From: Chrysophaeum taylorii
Lineage: Eukaryota; Sar; Pelagophyceae; Pelagomonadales; Pelagomonadaceae
Length of the DNA: 48,679 nucleotides
NCBI GenBank assembly: GCA_029834535.1
Contig: JAQMWT010000522.1
Location: forward strand, 1 to 48,679
Direction: 5' to 3'
Notes under the pieces: model-generated
The model's database searches: none
What the model saw: only the letters and a program-made list of their open reading frames with translations
Told to the model about the DNA's origin: nothing
Translations under genes and position numbers: made by a program
In this document: positions 41,344 through 48,679 of the stretch, in pieces
How the letters are laid out: each line of letters starts with the position of its first letter
How positions within the stretch are numbered: position 1 is the stretch's first letter

Positions 41344-41435
41344 ATTGCGCTCTCCTTTCCGCTCGACGCTCTCACCCCCGCCAATCTAAGCTGCTTTAAT
41401 CAGCGCACGCTCCGCCCTTTAACCTCTGAGTTTGC
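41344..41435 (-). mobile_element. Solo 92-bp unit with 15-bp target duplication
   Basis: Reverse complement matches the unit found once in five of the six GTGAACTTACTGGG array blocks (about 75-80 percent by eye; core TTAAAGCAGCTTAGATTGGC). The identical 15 bases TCCTAACCCAGAACA flank it at 41329-41343 and 41436-41450. It thus moved as an independent small retroposon. Confidence 0.8.
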
Positions 41436-41450
41436 TCCTAACCCAGAACA

Positions 41451-41570
41451 ACTAACTAACTTCAGACCTCTCCCGAGCATGGGAGCCAGGCCGGACCGAC
41501 AGGAGCCAGTCCGGAATCACGGGCCTGTAGACGAGGAGCGCCGAAAGGTCGGTCGGCGGAGAGTGACCAT
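41451..41570 (-). mobile_element. SINE copy 3, 5'-truncated (120 bp)
   Basis: Starts at the left with inverted (GTTA)n, CTTCAGACCTCTCCCGAGC and so on, and stops after GAGTGACCAT. The 9 bases CCCAGAACA flank it (41442-41450 and 41571-41579). 5' truncation with a full tail is the signature of target-primed reverse transcription. Confidence 0.9.
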
Positions 41571-41609
41571 CCCAGAACACTTGTCGGCCATATGTAACCA
41601 CTCTTTGAT

Positions 41610-41866
41610 AGGGTCGGATAAGAAAGTTCGTACGAGCCGTTAACTATGTTTCAGTTTGTACTAAGACATACTCAACGGATCGCTGAGCTATGTTCATTTG
41701 TACTCAAGCAGTATGTGCCGCCACGCCGCGAGATCGTCGCGATGGAACTAGTCCCCATAGTGAAGTCGGCATCCTTTCGTCCCCTCACGCAAAAAAAGGA
41801 AAAAGCCCACGCGTTGTAGGACCCGTCGTTGCGGCGCGGGCTAGTCTCGTTTTCTTATCCGACCCT
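41610..41866. mobile_element. MITE with ends of the 24832-29503 transposon (257 bp)
   Basis: Ends AGGGTCGGATAAGAAA and its reverse complement at 41851-41866. The right subterminal region (GCCCAC...GCGGCGCGGG) resembles that of the large transposon, and the left contains CTATGTTTCA in both. It has no coding capacity. The flanks (CTCTTTGAT and ATCTTTGTA) share CTTTG but not a clean 9-bp duplication. Confidence 0.85.
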
Positions 41867-41994
41867 ATCTTTGTAACGAATGTTGCAAAGGCATGCGCGC
41901 TTCTTAAATAGTACATTTCCCATCTATATGTGCTCTTACGTTCCCAAAAGTATACTCCCATCGACCCTCTGGATGTCTCTTCCGAATATCCTGT

Positions 41995-42092
41995 TATCAG
42001 CCATTGTATACATCCCTCACGTCCCCACACAACGGACCAAAACCTTCAAGCACCCACACTCACGCCCCCCCCTCTTAGTAGTCGACCTTTAA
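41995..42092 (-). repeat. R1 repeat (3' LINE end)
   Basis: Inverse R1 with ACATCCCTCACGTCCCC, CCTTCAAGCACCCACAC, CCCCCTCTTAGTAGTCGACCT and TTTAAAATCCTTGTATTC. The last 18 bases match those after the R1 at 32216. Confidence 0.75.
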
Positions 42093-42376
42093 AATCCTTG
42101 TATTCTATTTCTAACCAGCCGTTATCCTTGTGGCGTAACTGCAGAGCATTTAGCAAGCAGTGGTAAGTCACCTGGGAAACCATCCCGTCTCATCGTGAAC
42201 GTCTGGCAGGTTATTTCGGGGAATGAAAGTTATGTTCCCTATATCCTCAGAACACGACAGGCGGCATCTAGAACTACACGAGAAAGGTTAAGTGTATAGT
42301 GCTACATACCTCGGGGCGCGCTAGACCATGATGATGAGCGTAGGCACAAATCAGAGGACTATTAGATTGTGTATAC

Positions 42377-43076
42377 TAACTAACTAACTAACTTCGGACC
42401 TCTCCCGGGCATGGGAGCCAGGCTGGGCCGGCAGTAGCCGGTCCAGGATCACAGAGCAAAATCACACAGTTGGGGTAGAGGCGAGGGAGGAAAAGGCGTT
42501 GATGGCGGACCGCCACTGCGCGCGGTCTTGTGCGAGGTCGTGCCACGAGTTGAAGGGGATGTCGCATTTCCGGAGTGCCTTGGCGAGCGACCTCCCGTAC
42601 GTCATCTGCGGAGCCCCCGGTGGGCGCTTGGAGCGGACCCAAGACGAGAGCATCTTGCGAGGGAGTCGGGAGAAGGGCATGCGGGCGACGTGACCGGCCC
42701 AGCGGAGCTGGCGGCGCGTGACGTAGACGTCGATGGACTCGAGGCCGAGGCGCCGCAGCAGGATCTCCGTTGAGATGTGGTGGAGCCAGGTGTGCTTCCG
42801 GGTCACACGACACATGACGCGGGCGCACTGCGCGTGGAAACACCGCAGCCGGCGGAACAGGACCTCGGTGAGGCACCACGATTCCGCACCGTGAAGGAGG
42901 ATGGCCAGGACGAGCGAAACATAGACGAGGCGCTTGGCGCGAGCAGAGACGGACTTCGAGGCGAAGATGCAGTCCCTAAGGCACCGAAGGCCTGAGACGC
43001 CTTCTTGATCCGCGCGTCGACGTCTGAGTCGTCGCGGCAGTCGCGCGAGAGGACCGAGCCGAGGTACTTAAACTGT
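42377..43076 (-). mobile_element. LINE family 2, 5'-truncated 3' end
   Basis: The minus strand encodes the C-terminal part of a LINE ORF2. FKYLGSVLSRDCRDDSDVDA and RIKKASQAFGAL come first, then a one-base frameshift near 42985, LHGAESWCL, RRQLRWAGHVARMP, SRLPRKMLSSWVR and DRAQWRSAI before the stop at 42462. This is the typical module after the LINE reverse transcriptase. The 3' UTR ends GAGAGGTCCGAA(GTTA)n. The 5' end is lost at about 43076. Confidence 0.85.
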
Positions 43077-44938
43077 AAAAATGAAGAAGAAGGGTAAGGA
43101 AGAGATCACGTCCTCAACGGACGGGTAAGGGTAAGAGGCAGCAGATTTCTCTTCACCCCCTCGAGATGTCTTAAGCGCAAGGTGCGACTGTAGAGCATCT
43201 CTTGAGAAAGATGATGACGAAGAGAAAATGAAAAAAAAGGGAGGAATACAGTCTTGATGGTCACAGAGGTCACATACGAAGCATCAAGAGTGTAGAAGGG
43301 TCTTAGGACTTGGACTTGGACTTGGTGGAGCTGAGAGTCGATTTGACCCTTTTGAACAGAACATTAAGAAACACAGATACAACAGACAGTGAGTTAGGAT
43401 TATTAATCATCGTCAGCTTCTGCTGTAAGGTGGTGAACACCAATAGCTGAACGATGTGGTGCCAAGAGAAGGGTGAGTGCAAGTAGAGCATTCAGTATGG
43501 ATGGCGATAGAGAATCTAGTTGAAAGGTGTCCAGTTGGTTTTCCAAAAAAAGGTTGGACTTGGCGAACGAAGAACGAAGATAGAAGAGTCTTCAGATTCA
43601 CATGAGAGCGGACGGAATGCTCTGAAGCATGAGAGCAACTTGTCACGTAGATGAAGGAGGTGATCGTCCGGGGAGGAGTAGTTGGTAGCATGTTGATAAT
43701 GATCGGTGAGTATTAAGCGAGACAACAGCTCTGTGATCTTGTACAGTGTATAAGTAACACGTGGGTGTTGGCTGTAGGAGGGAAGAGCCGGTTCTCCAGG
43801 AAGGTGTTTCCTGGAGTTGGTCGACTTGTTGGCACAAGAAGTCGGAATCAACAAGCGAAGCAGAAGGCGTAGGTAACGGTGGCGAAGATATCTCCAGAGT
43901 AACGTCTAGCGTGGAGTGTGAGTAGTTTAACGACGCTTCGGTCAACGTTAAAAAAAAGAAGGGGTGCAGGAAGCCTTAATGTTCTGCCTGAACATAAGTG
44001 TGGCCGAACATTACATCCCGGAGTAATAGCGGTTCTGTATCATCAGAGGATGATGCGTAGTTGTTAAGATGTTGTACACGCGATCAGATAACAGTATGAA
44101 TCACATGGTGGTATTTGGTGGCTGAAAATAGCCTGAGTTTTACGAGCTTGTGTTTGCTCGAGCGTTACAAGAAGGTTAAGATGCTCCAGGTGCATCTGAG
44201 TAATAAGTGGAAGATCCAGTGCCAATGGTAATTGAGTAGTGGCGTCTGTGGCTGCATCGGTTACTGATAAGACTAAATGAGCAAGTGACGAATGTTGTGT
44301 TAGTTGAGATGGGAATATGACCATTCTTCTTGTGGTCATCTGTGTTAAGGTGACTCAGCACTTCTGTGGGGAGTTCACTAGGTGCTTGTGACTTCGAATT
44401 ATATGTGGTAGAAGCAAGAAATGTAGGCTGTCCTAAGTCGTTGAGACACTGCGTACAATAGGGTGACAGGATGAAACGTTCACGTTTGGGGCCTCTGTAG
44501 CAGCCAATAGAAGTAATAGCAGGAGCAGCTTCCCAAAATATAGTAATGGGTAGGCGCACGATATGAAGGTCGTAAGTTCCACAAACAGTAAAGAGTCAGC
44601 AGATTCATATATCGAGTTGAGTGCTGTAGAGATTTCCGCTCGCATAACAGAAGAGAGAAAGGGCGTAGCAGGAGTACGGAAGCTCTCTGAACTAGAGAAT
44701 CCTCGTTCAATCAGAGCAAATCCATGTTGAGGCCATCGCTGGTGTCGGTGAGACAGTAGCAGCCTGGGAGGTAGTAGGAGTGACAGTGGTCATGGGTTGT
44801 CGCCTTTGAAACAACTTGGGAGAGATACCGCGGCCACGGGAGTGTCAAGAAAAGATATGAACAACACTCGCCCGTGTACAAAAAATTGTGGCAAAAGAAG
44901 GTAAGGCCAGGGCTAGTTTAACGACGTTGCGGTCACTA
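43077..44938. other. Unassigned region left of Copia family 3
   Basis: No gene is supported. Minus-strand open frames of 60-130 codons are Ser/Thr-rich and lack motifs. The motif TAGTTTAACGACG occurs at ~43925 and ~44915 and again, with one change, at ~46850 within Copia coding sequence. This may be the 3' non-coding part and LTR of the Copia on the right, but I could not match two LTRs. Confidence 0.4.
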
Positions 44939-44941
44939 GAG

Positions 44942-45885
44942 TTAGGCATCTTCAATCCTGTAAAGGATTGTCGTGAGAGGCATGATGCATACCGAGTAGA
45001 TAACGAAAGTGGAGAACTCAGCAGCAAGTGGTTTTGTAAAACCATCCGCCACGTTCAGCTTGCCGGGAACATGATGGACTCGTATTTTCTGTAGCGAGAT
45101 GTACTCACGAATCTTAAACCATCTGGTCGACAGTGCCTTGGATCGAGAGGACCCATCTGGGTTATTAGAGGTGTGAACAGCGGCAGCATTGTCAGACAAG
45201 AGAGGTAGGCTTCTGATGAAGCGCATATCTTCAGCAATTGGGTTGTCATTGTCATCGAAGTCAACAGGGTCAGCGGTGTTCTCACCATTAGCATTGTTGA
45301 CGTAGAAGGTGGGGTTGACGACAAAGGAGAGTTCCAACAGCAGCTTGCGTAGCCAAACAGCTTCATCAGCACAAATACTGAGGGCAATCAACTCAGCTTC
45401 GTGAGTTGAGCAGGAGACAATCGGTTGAAGTTTGCTTTTCCAACCAATAAGGCAGTTGAAAGATAGAAGACAAACCCGGTGGTAGATTTCCTATCTTCCT
45501 GTGCTAAGGAAGGGGCATTGTCAGCGTCAACCATGGCAACTAAGGGGTCAAACTGTCCAGTAGATACATCCTGTGGTTGGTAGTCGACCACAGTGGATAG
45601 ATCAATTCGATTAGCGGAGACAGCAGTGCGAAGGTGAGCTTCAATGGCATTACCTTTAGGGTGAAACCAGAGGCGAAGTGAGCGGTTTTCCGGCTTCTTG
45701 AGGTAGCGAAGCAAATGCTCTAGCATTTGGACGTGAACATATGTGGGTGCATGCATACCACGCGAACATCTGCCCAAGGCTTGCGAGAAGTCAGGTCTGC
45801 AGGCAACTTGCATGAACACCAGCTTGCCAAGGAGGGTGGCAAAGTGAGAATTGATGTACAACTCTGTTTCAGGGCTGGGTGCCAT
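44942..45885 (-). pseudogene. Copia family 3 RNase H
   Basis: LVFMQVACRPDFSQALGRCS (connection) leads to AMVDADNAPSLAQEDRKSTT with TGFVFYLS. Near 45400 a second frame gives SCSTHEAELIALSICADEAVW. LLSDNAAAVHTSNNP, RSKALSTRWFKIREYI and NVADGFTKPLAAE complete RNase H. One frameshift at ~45390 splits it; the catalytic Asp, Glu and Asp positions are all recognisable. Confidence 0.75.
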
Positions 45886-47010
45886 CTTTATACTTGAAGG
45901 ACGATGACGTAGGATATTTAAGCGGGGTCAGTTGCTGCAAGACTGGGTGATCAGCGAAGAGTTCATCCAGCTTGGCTTGCACATCCAGATAAATGGAGCC
46001 GTCAGATGTGCGACACATGGAGCCGTCCGATGTGCGACACACACGCATGCCTAGGAGGGTATGGACAGGTTCAAACTGCTCTACAGCATACCGTTTGTGG
46101 AGGGCATCCTGTAATTCAGTACGAAGAGGGTCGTCATTGGACACAATAACAATGTCGTCTACAGACAGACTGCATACGACGAACTTAGCATGTGCGGATA
46201 CTCGAGCATATAGGCAAGAGTCCGAATGCAGGCGTTTGTAACCAAGGCTACGGAAGAAGCCGTCTATCTCTTTGTTCCAAAGAGATGGGTTGATTGCCTA
46301 AGTCCATAAAGTGACTTCAGCAGTTTCGGTAGACGTCGGCCCTTGTACTTAGCGTCATCGGGGTCGATAAGCTTGATGCCGTCTGGTAATTGAACATAGA
46401 CATTGGCATCGATGTCAGACTGAACGAAGGCGTTCGGGACGTCTGCATGGTAGACAGGCAATTGCTTGTATGCTGCAATAGCTAGTAGTACCCGGATTGC
46501 GGTCATAGTGGCCATGGGGCTGAAGGTACCAAAGAAATCGGCGCCAAGAGATGCTAGGAAGCCACGTAGTACGAGGCGAGCCTTGTGCTTAACGTATTTG
46601 CCTGCAGAGTCTGTTTTAATCTTCAGCACCATCTTGCTGTCAATAGGACGAGAGACACCGTCGGGTAAGGAAAGTTTGAAGCAGCCAAAGCGGATAATGT
46701 CGTGGAGTTCCTTGGCGATGGCCTTGAGGTAGGCGTGCCTGTTTTCAGGCGACAAACCGTGGAGGCACTTAAGTTTATATTCGTCAATGGAAACGTCCGC
46801 TTCTTGGACCTTATATTCGTCAGGACCAACAGTGGCTGGTGAATTATAGTTTAGCGACGTTGCGGTCGAGGCAGTGTGCGCAACTTCGGAATAAGCGGAA
46901 ACAGCGTCGGTAGGAGTAGTAGGGGCAGATTCCAGTTGGATATGGATAGTAGGGTCGGTACGTAAGACCTGGGTGATAAACTCTGTAGAGACCAGAAGGT
47001 ATTCCTCCAA
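45869..47010 (-). pseudogene. Copia family 3 reverse transcriptase
   Basis: KHKARLVLRGFLASLGADFF and SPMATMTAIRVLLAIAAYKQ precede motif A YHADVPNAFVQSDIDANVYV, then LYGLRQSTHLFG. A break near 46264 leads to a second frame with VCSLSVDDIVIVSNDD (catalytic DD), then TLLGMRVCRTSDGS. A 24-bp in-frame tandem duplication (about 45990-46040) doubles CRTSDGS. Confidence 0.75.
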
Positions 47011-47056
47011 GTCAGCCAGAGATGCAGAAGTAGCGCCAAACTCGGATGAGTTGTGA

Positions 47057-47602
47057 TCAATAAAGCTGGTGGCGCCAGGTACGTAAGTGCATATTGTAAG
47101 GAAGAAGTGCCGAAGGCAGCAGCGTGTTCAGTGAACGCAGATAAAAGGGCTGAGGAATAGGGCACGTAGGTGAACCATCAGCAGTTAAAAAGGTTGCAGC
47201 TGGGATGCTGGATGCGCACTTGGCGTGGGCGAAGTAACCATCGACGTGCGGGTAGCGGGCAAGTAAGTCAGTGCGCAACGGGAGAAGAAGACGAGCTAAC
47301 AACGCATGTTCCCCCTCTGAGCAGATAGCAGACCAGAGGATACCACCACGGAGATGAGGGCGGAGGGCGGAGAGGGCGGGAGACTTGAACGTAAGAAAGT
47401 GGTGGCGAAGATCCCAGCGGAAATCGGCGAGCTTGCCACCAGCGGCTTTGTAAGCACCAATAGTAGACGCTTGTAACCGGGCTCGGATAGTTTTCATAGA
47501 CGTGGCCTTGCGAGTGTTAGGCTGTTTGGAACCTGGGACAAGAATGAGGTCATCTTGTGCAAAAAGGTCTTTGTAAGAAGGAAGCAAGGGCGGCGGTGAC
47601 AT
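47057..47602 (-). pseudogene. Copia family 3 linker ORF
   Basis: Open frame of 181 codons between integrase and reverse transcriptase, basic and Leu-rich (MKTIRARLQASTIGAYKAAG). No domain recognised. Position suggests it is part of the polyprotein linker. A frame break separates it from the reverse transcriptase. Confidence 0.4.
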
Positions 47603-47767
47603 AGAGCCAGATTCGTCGGCGGTAGCGTTAGAAGATGGAGAAGAGGCAGGAGTAGGGGACGAATAAGGGGCTGAAGGAGGTGGGGAGTGCCCCCTCTGAG
47701 GATGAGAAGTCCTGTCCCCCTCTGAATGACATGGTCTTGGATAGTGGTGTGTGGTGTGAGCGAAAAA

Positions 47768-48113
47768 GGCGCGGAAGGAGCGTGTGGCGGAGGAGCTAGT
47801 TCAGGATCAGGGATAGGATGCTGCAACATGTAGAGGAATTGCAGCTTGGACGAAACACGAATTTGTCCGTTTTTAGGGTTGAGGGCGACGTCAGCGAGAT
47901 GGTCGACGCGTGGGGAGACGAGCGGGTAAAGAAAAAGAATGGCGCGGAAGGAGCGTGTGGCGGAGGAGCTAGTTCAGGATCAGGGGTAGGATGCTGCAAC
48001 ATGTAGAGGAATTGCAGCTTGGACGAAACACGAATTTGTCCGTTTTCAGGGTTGAGGACGACGTCAGCGAGATGGTCGACGTGGGGAGACGAGCGGGTTT
48101 TGTGCGTTGGCGC
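47768..48113 (-). repeat. 173-bp tandem duplication in Copia family 3
   Basis: The segment starting GGCGCGGAAGGAGCGTGTGG occurs at 47768 and again at 47941, with a few substitutions (GGATAGG versus GGGTAGG, TTTTTAGGG versus TTTTCAGGG). It repeats part of the integrase C-terminal tail. Confidence 0.9.
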
Positions 48114-48600
48114 AACAGAGATACAGATATTTGCGGCGGCACGGTTCCCACTTGTGGTTTCATGTGGCTCCAATAGGAGGTAACATTCAGCGCCAAAAAT
48201 CTTGAAGCATATCGTGTTGGGGTGCTGAGTTCGTTGTAGAGTAGCTGTTGAGGACTCAGAATAGCATGAGTGAATGCGCTCGACGTGCGTTCGGGAGAAG
48301 GTTAAGCTTTGAACGGTGTGTATCACCGCCCATGGGAAATGATAGCGGGCTCCACGATCTTGGCGCCACGATAGTGAGCATTAAGGAGAGAACGAAGGCG
48401 AGTTGAGGAGGCGGAGGCGATGAAACCGATGGCAGACTCAACTTCAAAGTTAAAGTGGTGCATGTACGGCGGGAAAGGCAATGAGTTGAATGCCCTTATC
48501 GACCGGTACGGGGAGGTAATGTGCTGGCTAAAGTAAGGCTTGAATGCATCGGAGTACAGGGTGCGCACGTGCACATGTGAGTTGAGTACGACAGAAGTCT
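48114..48600 (-). pseudogene. Copia family 3 integrase C-terminal part
   Basis: SYRSIRAFNSLPF-like sequence, then FEVESAIGFIASASSTRLRS (48323-48574) and, in another frame, TICFKIFGAECYLLLEPHET. The latter matches the FGC-Y region after the Copia integrase core. Frame-shifted, and incomplete at its 5' side because the window ends. Confidence 0.55.
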
Positions 48601-48679
48601 ACACAAAATCCTAGCTTGAGTGAACCCCGTGTCGTTGGTGGTGCGTGTTAAAGTACCAGGAGCAAATTCGAAAATGAGA

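Larger units (their letters stand above)
39650..41609 (+). pseudogene. Copia family 2, copy B: reverse transcriptase remnant
   Basis: In order: LELKIKYFADGASGRYKARL with VARGFIARAGIDLY (40620-40710), ASYGLKQSALLWN (~40950), SVSDDDLLVIGTATLK (catalytic DD, ~41095) and RSFLGVAVHYNAPEGRL (41200). Many stops. The reading NPEHLSAICNHSL near its end is restored when the inserts at 41344-41450 and 41451-41579 are removed. Confidence 0.7.
44939..48679 (-). mobile_element. Copia family 3 (partial, runs off the window)
   Basis: A minus-strand element with the end of integrase at the right edge, then linker, reverse transcriptase and RNase H towards the left. It differs from the other two families in sequence. 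Frame breaks occur near 45388, 45880, 46150-46260 and 47030. The 5' half lies beyond 48679. Confidence 0.8.

Noticed and set aside
43300..44710. Minus-strand open frames of 60-130 codons as genes
   Set aside because: Low-complexity Ser/Thr-rich, no motifs, no supporting start context. More likely non-coding retroelement sequence.

Overview
The window is nuclear DNA of a eukaryote. Three things show this: spliceosomal-type GT-AG introns, a single-exon ATG9 autophagy gene, and a sequence otherwise built from nested retrotransposons and DNA transposons. The SGNH-like gene at 7974-9643 resembles a family I associate with ochrophyte algae, and a short dynein heavy-chain-like fragment fits a lineage with flagella. 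My best guess is a stramenopile (ochrophyte) alga. That guess is an inference and is not secure.

Left part (1-7900). A minus-strand non-LTR retrotransposon (RING-LINE) has an Arg/Gln-rich repeat region, a RING-like finger and a QQGDP/MDD-type reverse transcriptase, and is broken by two frameshifts. Its 5' side abuts the first of three tandem ~0.95 kb composite units. Each unit holds a dead PIF1/Helitron-helicase C-terminal fragment, an array of a GTGAACTTACTGGGACCAG word and a ~92-bp unit; most also carry a piece resembling the 3' end of the RING-LINE. Three more such units (21.5-24.8 kb, one inverted) lie on the other side of the central block.

Centre (7.9-21.5 kb). A probable host gene with a 74-nt intron (SGNH-like) and a dynein-like fragment are followed by two tail-to-tail Copia elements with ~96-bp LTRs. 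Copy 1 is decayed and carries two SINE insertions with clean target-site duplications. Copy 2 is nearly complete.

Right-centre (24.8-31.6 kb). A 4.67-kb DNA transposon with 13-bp terminal inverted repeats and a perfect 9-bp target duplication encodes a large transposase of a family I cannot name. It has an N-terminal zinc finger, Tudor/SH3-like modules at both ends, a long coiled coil, a D-D-E-like core, an acidic tail and three introns of only 37-44 nt. It sits 93 bp upstream of the ATG9 start codon. A 257-bp MITE with the same termini lies at 41610-41866.

Right part (31.6-48.7 kb). This part looks AT-richer and holds very old remains of a second Copia family (at least two copies), into which a 92-bp unit, a SINE and the MITE have inserted one after another. 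It also has a 5'-truncated second LINE whose 3' end matches the SINE tail (a SINE/LINE partnership), and a third Copia family on the minus strand that runs off the right edge.

The most interesting material is the Tudor-module transposon with its MITE, the SINE/LINE pair, and the 92-bp unit that is found both inside the arrays and alone with 15-bp flanking duplications.
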